Origin: Candidatus Gastranaerophilales bacterium
GTDB taxonomy: Bacteria; Cyanobacteriota; Vampirovibrionia; Gastranaerophilales; Gastranaerophilaceae
Assembly (NCBI GenBank): GCA_910587815.1
Contig: CAJUNK010000013.1
Span: 14,187 to 78,186, forward strand
Length of the DNA: 64,000 nt
Direction of reading: 5' to 3'
Shown: in pieces, positions 1-7,916 of the stretch
Layout: each line of letters begins with the position of its first letter
Numbering within the stretch: the first letter of the stretch is position 1
Made by a program: the position numbers and the translations under genes
Notes under the pieces: model-generated
The model's input: the letters and a program-made list of their open reading frames with translations, nothing else
Told to the model about the DNA's origin: nothing
The model's database searches: none

Positions 1-109
1 CGCTGTTTGTATATACTGTGTTTAAGCTTTCAAAAGTATATGATTCCATAAATTCCCAGGGAAATTTCAGTACTTCTTTTTTATGTCCTAATTTGGTATA
101 CAGTGTTTT
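1..109 (-). pseudogene. 3' portion of the phage-interrupted GT61-like glycosyltransferase
   Basis: The minus strand is open throughout in one frame and encodes residues such as KTLYTKLGHKKEVLKFPWEF before leaving the window. Joined to the fragment right of the prophage (31493-32691), with one GTTTT copy removed, the frame continues exactly (lysine codon AAA, then ACA CTG TAT). This is therefore the downstream part of that glycosyltransferase gene or a domain fused to it. It lacks its own start and is cut by the window edge. The in-frame join is seen in sequence; the enzyme assignment rests on the other fragment. Confidence 0.75.
105..109. repeat. Target-site duplication, left copy (GTTTT)
   Basis: GTTTT directly precedes the TG terminus of the prophage and is repeated immediately after its CA terminus at 31493-31497. 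Five-base duplications are typical of Mu transposition. Confidence 0.85.
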
Positions 110-157
110 TGTAACGCGTCAGGAGGTTTGAGAAAAAAGTTGCAGGGAGTTTGAGAA
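110..157 (+). repeat. Left prophage end with two transposase-type binding sites
   Basis: The terminus TGTAACGCGTC is followed by two copies of a motif close to CAGGRGGTTTGAGAA, at 120-134 and 143-157. The same motif occurs inverted at the right end. The layout resembles the multiple MuA-binding sites at Mu ends. That the MuA-like protein binds here is inferred. Confidence 0.8.
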
Positions 158-301
158 TTTTTTCAATTTCAAATTATTTATTTGCCTGGTTAGTATATAT
201 TTTGTATATCAAATTATTTTTTAATTAAAGTTTGAAGTTTTTTTGAAAATAAAAGGCAAAAACCTTTATTTGGCTTTTGCCTAAACATCAACACAAAAAA
301 A

Positions 302-1054
302 CTAATAATTCTTAATTAAAAGTTCCTTGTATTCTCTGCCTTTCGGGCAACAACCATTTATTCCCTTAAGCCTTGAAACCTCAATAATATAAAAGCCCTT
401 ATAAAGCTTTCTGATTGATTCTGAATCATCATAAGATAACAAGAATTTTCCTTTAATATTCTTTAGTGTTTCAGCCAGTTTTTCATGTTCAAAGTCCTTT
501 GTAGAGCAAACCTCGTAACCTTCGCCCTTTGAATATGGTGGGTCAAGATAAAAGAAATTTTGTCCGTTATCATAGGTTTGAATTAAATCAAGAGCATTCT
601 TATTCTCTATATTAACCTTATCAAGCCTTTTTGAAATCTCCATAACTCTCTCTATTATGCCCCCTGCAGATTTAACTCTGACAGCATATGTTGTTCCTTT
701 TGCACCAAAAGAATAATTAATAACATACAAAAACTGTGCAGCTTTTTGAATATCCGTAATGCCATCAAAGTTAAGCTGTTGTTCAAATTGTGTTCTGCTT
801 GATAACATATAGCACATTTGACGTGCTAATTCACACGGATGATACTTAACGACGTTGAAAAGGTTTACAAGCCTGTTATCAAGGTCGTTATAGATTTCTA
901 ATTCCGCCCATCGTTCTTTATAAAATAATACCCAGCCCCCGCCACCAAAGGGTTCAATATATCCTTCAATATCTTTAGGGATTAATTCAGCGATTTTCTT
1001 TCTTAAAAGACGTTTCCCGCCAATCCAAGAAATTAAATATTTATATTTATTCAT
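302..1054 (-). CDS. dam: D12-class DNA adenine methylase of the prophage
   Basis: The 250-residue product has the N6-adenine methyltransferase order: an N-terminal SWIGGKRLLRKKI stretch like the SAM-binding loop, EPFGGGGW near residue 35 and the catalytic DPPYSKG near residue 170. It should methylate adenine in a short DNA site; the site cannot be read from sequence. No restriction gene is adjacent, so it looks like an orphan phage methylase, comparable in position and purpose to anti-restriction modification genes at one end of Mu (mom). It is the last minus-strand gene before the left end and probably belongs to the late transcript. Confidence 0.88.
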   Translation of the reverse strand: MNKYKYLISWIGGKRLLRKKIAELIPKDIEGYIEPFGGGGWVLFYKERWAELEIYNDLDNRLVNLFNVVKYHPCELARQMCYMLSSRTQFEQQLNFDGITDIQKAAQFLYVINYSFGAKGTTYAVRVKSAGGIIERVMEISKRLDKVNIENKNALDLIQTYDNGQNFFYLDPPYSKGEGYEVCSTKDFEHEKLAETLKNIKGKFLLSYDDSESIRKLYKGFYIIEVSRLKGINGCCPKGREYKELLIKNY

Positions 1055-1609
1055 AATTCAGCTACCTTTCTTAATTTTTGATATGATTTTTATGTGGGGA
1101 GCGGATTTTGGCGGGGCGTGGCAGGCGAAGCCGAACGCTATCTGTGAACAGCCTGTTGAAGGCTGTGAACCCGCAATAATCCAAGACGGCTATGGTACTA
1201 TAGCTATTCCCATAGTAGTTGCCGCTGTTATGGGAACTTGGGGCGAAAGCCCCTTGCCTGCTTCACTTTTAAGTATCAATGAATGCAAATACAGCACAGT
1301 ATATATATTCAATTTTCAATGTTCAATAAAAAGTAATTTAAACCCGCATTAATTGATGTTTAAAACCCTGTTAATACGGGTTTGATTATTAAATTGTTAA
1401 ATATCAAATATGATAAATGTCAATATGCAATGAATTATCGTTTAGCTGATATCAAACATTCAGTGAAGAATATGAGTATAATTCCATTTATACCTCCAAT
1501 ACAAAGTGCAATATTTGATTGGGTAAAACAAAATACAAATATTGCAATTATGCAGAATAGAAAATTAATGGAATAACATATCCAAAAACTTTTATTCATT
1601 CCTTTTCAC
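1055..1609. other. Intergenic region with a GC-rich hairpin island (about 1090-1255)
   Basis: No convincing gene is seen between dam and the endolysin. Positions 1090-1255 are much richer in G and C than their surroundings and contain consecutive hairpins: 1148-1166 (ACAGCC/GGCTGT), 1189-1204 (GCTAT/ATAGC), 1209-1234 (CCCATA/TATGGG) and 1240-1253 (GGGGC-GAAA-GCCCC, a GNRA tetraloop). The rest (1256-1609) is AT-rich with only weak open frames. The island may be a structured RNA or the remnant of another element. Confidence 0.5.
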
Positions 1610-2113
1610 CTATAACCTTTCTAAATACCACTGCACCTTCCCTCGGATATAATCCCCCACTCCATGGGCTGCAAGGTTTGGTTCATATGGAATAAAATTA
1701 ATATCAGGCTTTCCTTTTGATTCTGTCTTTGGATTTTGTATACCAAATTCATAATGAGTTAATACAGTTATTGGAGATATTACTATTGCATATTTTTTAC
1801 ATAGTTCAGCACATAGTTTAAACATTTTTTCAAACTGAATCTTTTGTAATGGGTATTTACCTTGATTGGATGGAGATTTAAAACCTGCATTACCACATAA
1901 GGCTATACCTATACTTCCTGTATTACCTCCTCCTGTATGTGCTGCATATTTACCATCATAACAGTTTAGATTATCTTCGGGTTTACAGATTCCATTTTTG
2001 ACATTAGCTGCTCTGTGCTGCTTATCATACTCTATCAGATAGTGATAATGTGCTTTTTCACCTTCATTTGGGGTGTATGTGCCAGCCGTCCAATGCAGTA
2101 TTATTCTTTTCAT
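1610..2113 (-). CDS. N-acetylmuramoyl-L-alanine amidase (phage endolysin, Amidase_2-like)
   Basis: The product should cut the bond between muramic acid and L-alanine in peptidoglycan at lysis. It opens with the ILHWTAG zinc-ligand strand, has AHTGGGN in the middle, and near the end THYEFG followed by KPDIN, matching the HxxxG...xPD pattern of Amidase_2 enzymes. I place the start at the ATG at 2111-2113, which has an AAAGGA ribosome-binding site; an upstream in-frame start would overlap the previous gene and add 11 residues. No signal peptide is visible, so release would need a holin. Confidence 0.85.
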   Translation of the reverse strand: MKRIILHWTAGTYTPNEGEKAHYHYLIEYDKQHRAANVKNGICKPEDNLNCYDGKYAAHTGGGNTGSIGIALCGNAGFKSPSNQGKYPLQKIQFEKMFKLCAELCKKYAIVISPITVLTHYEFGIQNPKTESKGKPDINFIPYEPNLAAHGVGDYIRGKVQWYLERL

Positions 2114-2138
2114 TTTTCTTAAAGTCCTTTCTGTGCTT

Positions 2139-2426
2139 TTATCCAATGTTTGGCATTACATAATTTTTATTTATTCTGTAATCAGCACATTTTTCTATGG
2201 CTTTTTCAATAAGCCCATCTGCAAGCTTTATAAGGCTTTCGCGAAAGAATGGAATCAATGGTTTTAGATAAATTGGAAGCTTTGATAGTAAAAAATCTAT
2301 AGCCATTTCCTTTTTTACGGCGCCTGTACCCTCACCTAATAAATCTTCAGCATACCTTATTGCTTTCTGTACTAAGTTTTTAAAACATTGATTTGCTTTT
2401 TTGATAATAATTTCTTTAAATTTCAT
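2139..2426 (-). CDS. Small phage protein upstream of the endolysin, function unknown
   Basis: The product has 95 residues, mostly helical. The central part (KKEMAIDFLLSKLPIYLKP) is amphipathic rather than a clear transmembrane segment. Its position just before the endolysin suggests a lysis role such as a holin-family or antiholin protein, but no family motif is recognised. Its end almost touches the endolysin start, so the two are probably co-translated. Confidence 0.55.
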   Translation of the reverse strand: MKFKEIIIKKANQCFKNLVQKAIRYAEDLLGEGTGAVKKEMAIDFLLSKLPIYLKPLIPFFRESLIKLADGLIEKAIEKCADYRINKNYVMPNIG

Positions 2427-2466
2427 ACTTCTTAAATCCTTTCTATTTTTATATTAAAATTAAGTT

Positions 2467-2658
2467 ATGTTGGAAGTTTTTAAATACGGCAAAAAAGTTG
2501 ATATACCTTGTTTTATATGTGATGCACCCGCTAATTTTGATATTCATATAACATCGCATAATGGCGCGTTTACAAACATTAATATTTGTGGAGAATGCCT
2601 TAAAAAGCTAAAACAAGAATTTGAAAACTTTGAAATCCCGGCAAAGATTAAACTTTAA
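2467..2658 (+). CDS. Small putative zinc-ribbon protein (CxxC...CxxC)
   Basis: This 63-residue product is coded opposite to its neighbours. It has two cysteine pairs, CFIC at residues 16-19 and CGEC near residue 42, which could bind one zinc ion. It starts with ATG about 40 bases from the divergent gene and its end overlaps the convergent gene by four bases. Function is unknown; a DNA-binding or adaptor protein expressed apart from the late genes is possible. Confidence 0.5.
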   Translation: MLEVFKYGKKVDIPCFICDAPANFDIHITSHNGAFTNINICGECLKKLKQEFENFEIPAKIKL

Positions 2659-3053
2659 AACAGTATTTCATCATCAATTAATACCTGTAATTCTTCTCTT
2701 AAAACCGCGGCTTTGTTTTCATAATCCATCAGTTTTTCGATATCTTCGGGGTTTGGCGGCTCTTCATTTAAAATGCAAAGAGAAATTGCTCTTGAACTTC
2801 TTTGGCTTTGTTTATCTATCTCATCAAGCTGTACTCTAATTTCAGCTATTCTTGCTTCTCTTCTTTTCTGCTCTTTTTCGTCTTCTGTTTTCATAGGGCA
2901 TTTATCTGTCAGATACCAATTGCCATCTATATCAGATTGTTTAACATCTACTTTCTTCATCCTCTTTGACATATAGAATCTTTTATTATTTCCCATACTA
3001 ACCCCATGGCATAATCCTGTATCTTTATCTATTGTTTGAACGTATTTAAGCAT
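2655..3053 (-). CDS. Tail accessory protein with coiled-coil C-terminus
   Basis: The product has 132 residues. The C-terminal half is a charged helical segment (RIAEIRVQLDEIDKQ ... ENKAAVLREELQVL) that closely resembles the end of the protein at 3630-4229. The two look like diverged copies, probably a tail-fibre chaperone or tail-tip accessory protein. The N-terminal part differs between them. Function is inferred only from position downstream of the tail fibre. Confidence 0.6.
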   Translation of the reverse strand: MLKYVQTIDKDTGLCHGVSMGNNKRFYMSKRMKKVDVKQSDIDGNWYLTDKCPMKTEDEKEQKRREARIAEIRVQLDEIDKQSQRSSRAISLCILNEEPPNPEDIEKLMDYENKAAVLREELQVLIDDEILF

Positions 3054-3169
3054 AATTATTAATTAATCCTTTCTAATTCCTGCTTAGTTTTTCTTTTACT
3101 ATTCCTGCTTTTATTTTTATTACTGTTTCTATTTATCTCTAATGCTCTAGTGTTATTGCTCCCTTTTAT

Positions 3170-3640
3170 TTATTCTTTTCTTTCTTCACTCACCCTCCCC
3201 ATCAACGGATAACACACTTCACTTACACTTGAACAATCATAGGTTATCTTTATTGCTTCATTAGGTTTAATATAAATTGGTGTATGTCCTTTTTCTCCAT
3301 AGTTAGTTCCAATATTAAAAACCAATTCATTATTGATAAATACATTACATCCTTTTGAGCCACTCTGTACTAAATTCCAAACAGGTGACACATACATTAG
3401 ATAATAATCATCCGATATGAATTCTAATCCTTTATCTATCCCTGCACTGTAATCTGGCATCAACCAGTTTATTATCCTTTCCTTATCATCCTTAATTAAA
3501 GAATTATCCTTAATATCAGATAGTTCCTTGTCAAGAACAGTGTAGTTATATGGATTAGTATATGGGTTTTTATTTGTTGATGTATTTGTTGTTGTATTTG
3601 ATATTTCATTATTAACTTCATTATTTATTTCATTGCTCAT
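3170..3640 (-). CDS. Phage tail-region protein, function unknown
   Basis: The product has about 156 residues from the ATG at 3638-3640; an earlier in-frame start would overlap the upstream gene more. The N-terminus is a low-complexity Asn/Thr stretch (repeats like NNEVNNEISNTTTNT), followed by a compact beta-rich part. It sits between two coiled-coil accessory genes downstream of the fibre gene, so a virion-tip or fibre-associated role is likely. No family is recognised. Confidence 0.6.
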   Translation of the reverse strand: MSNEINNEVNNEISNTTTNTSTNKNPYTNPYNYTVLDKELSDIKDNSLIKDDKERIINWLMPDYSAGIDKGLEFISDDYYLMYVSPVWNLVQSGSKGCNVFINNELVFNIGTNYGEKGHTPIYIKPNEAIKITYDCSSVSEVCYPLMGRVSEERKE

Positions 3641-4229
3641 TATTACCCACCTCACTATCTAATGTTTTTAACTCCTCCCTTAATCCTTTGGCTTTATTAT
3701 TGTAATATTCAAGCCAGCTTTCATTTGTTGTTTTATCCTTAATTTCAGGCTCAGTAATGGCTCTAATCTTTTGTTTGTCTATTGTTTCAAGTTCAAGCTT
3801 AATTTCAGCTATTCTTTGCTGGTTTTGGGTTTCAAGCTTCTCTTGTTCAATTTCAGCCTTGCTTTTTTTCAAAACTTTTCCATTCCCGATTTTAAAATTA
3901 GATGGATTTTGCTTTATTAATTCTGCAAGTTCATTTGGAACAACAAAACCATCCTGAATTTTACCGATTTTTTTAATATCTCGGATATTAAAATCTGTGG
4001 TTAGAAGCTTAAAGTCTTTACGATAATCAGGTTCTATTTTCCATTTATTGTTTTTAATATCAAAAATGAGAACCTCGTTTTCCTTTATTTTAGGTGGTTC
4101 AACGATTGTTGCATTGGCTGGGATTAACGGAACAAATCTGCCCTTAAGTTTTGTTTCTTCGGGGTTGCATTCTGCCATTGTTGAATATGTAAATTCTTTT
4201 GTATCTTTATCAAAATGATATATGCGCAT
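3630..4229 (-). CDS. Putative tail-fibre assembly or accessory protein
   Basis: The 199-residue product starts MRIYHFDKDTKEFTYS and continues with FVPLIPANATIVEPP, the pattern of small phage proteins encoded right after tail fibres (YYFDKxTKEF...LPANAT). The C-terminal 60 residues form a coiled coil (IAEIKLELETIDKQ) shared with the gene at 2655-3053. It likely helps the fibre fold or attach. It overlaps the next gene slightly, consistent with one transcript. Confidence 0.65.
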   Translation of the reverse strand: MRIYHFDKDTKEFTYSTMAECNPEETKLKGRFVPLIPANATIVEPPKIKENEVLIFDIKNNKWKIEPDYRKDFKLLTTDFNIRDIKKIGKIQDGFVVPNELAELIKQNPSNFKIGNGKVLKKSKAEIEQEKLETQNQQRIAEIKLELETIDKQKIRAITEPEIKDKTTNESWLEYYNNKAKGLREELKTLDSEVGNNEQ

Positions 4230-4268
4230 ATTCTTTAATTCTCCTTATTTGTTATTTATTTTTATTAT

Positions 4269-5942
4269 TTACTTATACCTAGTTTTAACCCTCACCTTTA
4301 TTGAAGGGGGTTGAACGGTTGAAGAATTGTCATAGATTGGGTTACAGTTACTTGCATCAAAATATGCCCTGTAACATGCACCCCCGCCTCCTGAAACATT
4401 TGCATGGCTGCCATCCAATGTTTTTAGAAAGGCACCGGTTAAATAATCAGCCCTTGAACCATAAGTTTGGTTAAGCGTACCTGTAATATTTGGCAACCCT
4501 GCCTCAATATATCCAAAATCAGATGCACCCCATATTGTTTTATTTCTAAAATCAGGCAATACAAAATCATCAGAATTTTCAGGGGTTCCATAGGTATCAC
4601 CATAAACTTCATATAATGTTGAGTATGTAGTTTTAGATATTTGCGCCCCTTCAAGCCATATTTCATTATCATTTAGGGTGTTTGACAAAGTAATAATTGG
4701 CATACCTATTTCAAACCCTACATCTGGTGAACTGCTTTGGGATAAATTATACGAATTTGTCACTAATTTACCCCCCCCGATTGGTGCGGTTTCAGAATTT
4801 TCATCTCCTTCGGCGAGTGTGGCAGACACAGTATAAACCCCTGCCTCTACCTCATCTGTTATTTGCCAAGCTAAACCTGGGTCATCTTCTAATGTTGCAC
4901 CATATTCTTCTAAACAATAAGTACAATATGGTGCAACAGATAAATCTTGCCATAAATCATATAGGTTAGGGTCTTTAGGCGGGTTCTTCTGTCTGTAAGT
5001 TTTACCACCCTCAACATCAAAGAATACAATTTCACCATTTCTGTTTGCAACCCTTAAACTATATTCCCCAGGTTCATAATCAGTTACATCCAATGTTAAA
5101 TCTTCTGTGATTGTAACAGTTTTCCCGTTTCCATCTGTATATATGGCAGGTGCTTTCAGGGTGATTATTCTTTTTGAAATTGTTACAGGTTCTTCATCTT
5201 CAGCTCCTGGGGAACTATCGTTCCACGCCGCCTGCGTAGTGCTTGTGCCATCCTCATCGGATGTCACCGCACCGGCTCCGCTTTCTTCAGACGGCACAGT
5301 TTCCGTCACTGTACTTAATTGAAGCAGTGCTGCATTCCCGTTTTCATCCACTGCACCGGAATTAAAGCAAAAGGGAACAAAGGTTGATGGTAAATGTTCT
5401 AACGGCACCTTAGCTTCATCATCCAAAGGCGCATATCCGCCTGCCTTGCCTTTTTCTTCAAGTAGCTGATACTCTTCCAATACCTGCCTTGTAACCAAAT
5501 TGCCTGAATCATCAATTATAATTGTGTTTATAATCATATCAGACAATTCAATTTGAATTTCAATATTCAAAGTTTTATTGCTTGAGCTATCCGCCTTGGT
5601 TTTGAAGGTTTCAGGATACTTTGCAACCGCCCAAAGTTTACCTTCAGGACTGAAAAGCCCTACTTCCCTTATAGTGTAATCCCCTTCGCTTGGCGGAATT
5701 TGAAAACAAAAATATAAGTAACCTGAAGCATTACCCTTTGGCGGTTTTTTACCTTGTGCAAAGATATTACCTTCGTATTTCTGGTTTTTTAAAGCGGTCT
5801 GGGTTTTTTCGGGCTCATAATAATTGCCGTTACTATCGCCCACCGCCATTTTAGCAGGTTCAAAACTCCGGTTATTTGCAACGCAATCTAAGACTTCAAT
5901 CATACCTTCTGTGGTTAATACTGCATAAAATTGTTCTGTCAT
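4269..5942 (-). CDS. Tail fibre / tail-collar protein
   Basis: The 557-residue product has an N-terminal part like phage tail-collar fibre proteins (start MTEQFYAVLTTEGMIEVLDC, then a VGDSNGNYYEPEKTQ motif) and a C-terminal collar-like region (LPDFRNKTIWGAS and GLPNITGTL) that ends in a beta-rich tip. It should bind the host surface. The middle contains a GC-rich acidic insert that coincides with palindromic element A (5232-5282) and a run of eight G on the coding strand at 4771-4778. Slippage in that run would remove the tip. It overlaps the upstream gpI gene by four bases. Confidence 0.82.
   Translation of the reverse strand: MTEQFYAVLTTEGMIEVLDCVANNRSFEPAKMAVGDSNGNYYEPEKTQTALKNQKYEGNIFAQGKKPPKGNASGYLYFCFQIPPSEGDYTIREVGLFSPEGKLWAVAKYPETFKTKADSSSNKTLNIEIQIELSDMIINTIIIDDSGNLVTRQVLEEYQLLEEKGKAGGYAPLDDEAKVPLEHLPSTFVPFCFNSGAVDENGNAALLQLSTVTETVPSEESGAGAVTSDEDGTSTTQAAWNDSSPGAEDEEPVTISKRIITLKAPAIYTDGNGKTVTITEDLTLDVTDYEPGEYSLRVANRNGEIVFFDVEGGKTYRQKNPPKDPNLYDLWQDLSVAPYCTYCLEEYGATLEDDPGLAWQITDEVEAGVYTVSATLAEGDENSETAPIGGGKLVTNSYNLSQSSSPDVGFEIGMPIITLSNTLNDNEIWLEGAQISKTTYSTLYEVYGDTYGTPENSDDFVLPDFRNKTIWGASDFGYIEAGLPNITGTLNQTYGSRADYLTGAFLKTLDGSHANVSGGGGACYRAYFDASNCNPIYDNSSTVQPPSIKVRVKTRYK
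4771..4778. repeat. Homopolymer C8 (G8 in the tail-fibre gene)
   Basis: Eight C on the plus strand encode three glycines (within ETAPIGGGKL) in the fibre. A one-base change here would frameshift the receptor-binding end. It could be a switch or simply a fragile sequence. Confidence 0.6.
5232..5282 (-). repeat. Palindromic element, copy A (inside the tail-fibre gene)
   Basis: On the minus strand it reads GCGGAGCCGGTGCGG, then a hairpin with a GATGA loop (ATCC-GATGA-GGAT), then AGCACTACGC. The GGTGC and GCACT segments pair and GCG/CGC close the base. The element is read in frame and yields the acidic stretch SGAGAVTSDEDGTSTTQ. It shares its plan with copies at 7455-7510, 12399-12480 and 23789-23846. 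Confidence 0.7.
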
Positions 5943-6496
5943 ATTTGCACTTCCTTTGTCTTTATAACAGTGGTTTCAAGGGTTGAAACCCTTGCACCGA
6001 TATAAACTTTTGCCTTTGAACATAAAAAATAATTAATTACATCTAAAATCCTGGTTAAAGGCTTATAATTGTTAATCATTTCTTTAATTTCAGCCTCAAA
6101 GTTATCATCTAACCCCCGATCATAAATATTTAGAAATTCCACCCTAAAATGCCCGATACGTCCGTCATATTCGTCCCATTCTTTGATATCAGCTTCAATG
6201 TTTAAAGTCTGCAAAGCTTTTTTAAGTGCCGGGATACTGCCTTTTTCTGCGTGCAGCTGAGGTGAATTTTTGATTAAATTTTGTTTTTGTTCCTTTGTTT
6301 TTGCTAAATTCCATCCTTCATATCCCATAATATGGTTTTCCTTGCCCAAAATTGGAAGCAAGGTTTCGTTGACATTTTCAACCGGGCAAAGTAAAAGTTT
6401 TTTAAGGTCAATTTTAAAAGCCTCTTTCATACAACTTTCAAGAGCTAAATTATGCTTATCCTGCAACACTTGAGGCAGCAATGAATTATTACTCAT
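5939..6496 (-). CDS. Baseplate/tail protein I (P2 gpI-like)
   Basis: The 185-residue product starts MSNNSLLPQVLQDKHNLALE and has the typical gpI pattern: a conserved LLLCPVENVNETLLPILGKE region with GYEGW, then a segment on reaching a position list (SPQLHAEKGSIPALKKAL). GpI proteins form part of the baseplate wedge and connect to fibres. The gene overlaps baseplate J upstream and the fibre gene downstream by a few bases, as in P2-like tail operons. Confidence 0.85.
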   Translation of the reverse strand: MSNNSLLPQVLQDKHNLALESCMKEAFKIDLKKLLLCPVENVNETLLPILGKENHIMGYEGWNLAKTKEQKQNLIKNSPQLHAEKGSIPALKKALQTLNIEADIKEWDEYDGRIGHFRVEFLNIYDRGLDDNFEAEIKEMINNYKPLTRILDVINYFLCSKAKVYIGARVSTLETTVIKTKEVQI

Positions 6497-7520
6497 CTGT
6501 CACCCTTTCATAAGTTATATTGCCGATTGTACCCTTATATGCCGTATCAATTTTAGCCAGCATGTTTGAAGTCGGCTTTGTAACTTTAAAATCAAAAACG
6601 CCGTCAATAGAATTTATGTAAGACACTATATGATTTTTAACAACGGATTTTTTTAAAAACAGATTAACACCGCTTAAATACTTATTTAAAAGCTCATTAA
6701 CATTCTTTTTAACAGTTTCTTCATCCGCATTTTTTCTAAGATAAACTTTGCCGTTTATTGCAAATTCTTCAATCTTTGCAAACTGTGGCAATGGGTAATC
6801 ACAAAGCGGCTTAACGGGTTTTAAGGCATCTGAAACTTTATCCAAAAGCCCTTCAACTTCTGTGCCATCTTGCGTTAAAATATGCAAAAATGTTCTATAT
6901 GGGTGCGGCACGGTGACTTTAATCTTTGAACCCGCTTCAAGCGCCTGATTTAAAGTGATTTCAACCTCACCCTCTTTATAATTGCAAACGATATTAAAGA
7001 GAGCCGTTGTTATTTCATTCGTTGTCATAACGGTTTCAGTTTCACCGATTTTAATTTTTATATCATCTTCAGGCACTTCGCACTGCACATCTTTAATTAA
7101 AGAATCAACAGATTTTGTGAAATAAATATATGCAAGCTCAGGACCCGCAACGGAAAACCCTTCAGGGGATAATAAAATCCTTTGAATATAGTCTTTATCT
7201 TCCTCGTCTTCAAGGCGCGGACAGTTTTTTTGATTGCCTAAAAAGTCTAGAATTGGTGCCCTTGAGTGTTCTACAAGGTTAAGTTTACAAGCATCATTAA
7301 CTTGGGCTTTAACAAGGTTTGCATAATAAACCATTAACTCAATTAAAATCCTTGTATCATGGGCAATCTGCACCTTTGTATCGGTGTCTTTTTCAAACTT
7401 TTCAATTAAATGTGCCTCATCTGCTTTTGGGTCAATTTTTATAAATTCAAGGGCTGCGTGAGCCGGTGTGAAAGGGGAAGGTGTTGAGCCTTGCCCTGAA
7501 ACACTACGTTCTGACATCAT
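6489..7520 (-). CDS. Baseplate assembly protein J
   Basis: The 343-residue product matches the Mu gp47/P2 gpJ baseplate wedge family. Visible features are the DLxKAQ-like helix (MVYYANLVKAQVNDACKLNLV), a region near RAPILDFLGNQKNCPRLEDE and the SVAGPELAYIYFTKS segment. The first 20 or so residues (SVSGQGSTPSPFTPAHAA) are coded by palindromic element B on the opposite strand, so the N-terminus looks altered by insertion. It overlaps the neighbours at both ends by a few bases. Confidence 0.85.
   Translation of the reverse strand: MMSERSVSGQGSTPSPFTPAHAALEFIKIDPKADEAHLIEKFEKDTDTKVQIAHDTRILIELMVYYANLVKAQVNDACKLNLVEHSRAPILDFLGNQKNCPRLEDEEDKDYIQRILLSPEGFSVAGPELAYIYFTKSVDSLIKDVQCEVPEDDIKIKIGETETVMTTNEITTALFNIVCNYKEGEVEITLNQALEAGSKIKVTVPHPYRTFLHILTQDGTEVEGLLDKVSDALKPVKPLCDYPLPQFAKIEEFAINGKVYLRKNADEETVKKNVNELLNKYLSGVNLFLKKSVVKNHIVSYINSIDGVFDFKVTKPTSNMLAKIDTAYKGTIGNITYERVTDE
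7455..7510 (+). repeat. Palindromic element, copy B (in the 5' end of baseplate J)
   Basis: The plus strand reads TGCGTGAGCCGGTGTGA, a hairpin (AAGG-TGTTGAG-CCTT, extended by GGG/CCC), then ACACTACGTT. GGTGT pairs with ACACT and GCGT with ACGT. The element overlaps the start of a gene on the other strand, so it must be compatible with coding there. Confidence 0.7.
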
Positions 7521-7858
7521 TATACGTAAACCTCCACAAAATCACTGTTTTCATCTTCTTTGCAGGTAAAATAAATTGTCATTTTTATTTGTCCATCTTC
7601 TGTGAAATCACCAACAACCTCGGAAATTTCGCATCTTGGCTCTTGAAGCGAAATTTCCCGTGTGTAAACTCCTATTAGATAATCAATTGCAAGGGGAGAT
7701 TTTTCACCAACAGCTGGAAATAAATCACATCCAAATTCGGGCATGAAAGGGACAGAACCCTTTTGAGTTGATGCAATGGTTTTAACACATTGTTTAACAT
7801 CTTCTTTGCCCGAAACGGTTTCAGTGAGCGAATTTCTTTTGTGTTGATAACTTTCCAT
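7520..7858 (-). CDS. Baseplate protein W/gp25-like (lysozyme-like family)
   Basis: The 112-residue product fits the gpW/gp25 family: the segment SVPFMPEFGCDLFPAVGEKSPLAIDYL is followed by REISLQEPRCEI near residue 70, as in these baseplate wedge proteins. It would act at the junction between tube and sheath. A likely late promoter lies just upstream (7865-7903). It abuts baseplate J directly. Confidence 0.83.
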   Translation of the reverse strand: MESYQHKRNSLTETVSGKEDVKQCVKTIASTQKGSVPFMPEFGCDLFPAVGEKSPLAIDYLIGVYTREISLQEPRCEISEVVGDFTEDGQIKMTIYFTCKEDENSDFVEVYV

Positions 7859-7864
7859 ATTCCT

Positions 7865-7903
7865 ATTATTTAATTTTCAAAATTTTATTTCATATAAGGA
7901 ACT
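7865..7903 (-). promoter_or_regulatory. Putative activator-dependent late promoter for the baseplate and fibre genes
   Basis: On the minus strand ACTTAATAAGTTC precedes CTTATATG (7891-7898), then 18 bases, then TAAATAAT (7865-7872) as a -10 region. The same arrangement with the same 18-base gap occurs twice in the divergent region at 18256-18350. No -35 consensus is present, as expected for Mor/C-type activated promoters. The interpretation is inference. Confidence 0.5.
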
Positions 7904-7916
7904 TATTAAGTTTCTA

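Noticed and set aside
1069..1266. Diversity-generating retroelement variable region
   Set aside because: The minus-strand frame looks like a variable-protein tail but a stop lies directly upstream and no reverse transcriptase or template repeat is in the window.
1083..1352. Plus-strand open frame of 89 codons over the GC-rich island
   Set aside because: No ribosome-binding site, odd composition and strong hairpins through the frame; the structured-region explanation is better.
1382..1576. Plus-strand open frame of 64 codons
   Set aside because: Starts at a poor codon, has no recognisable sequence pattern and lies against the late transcript.
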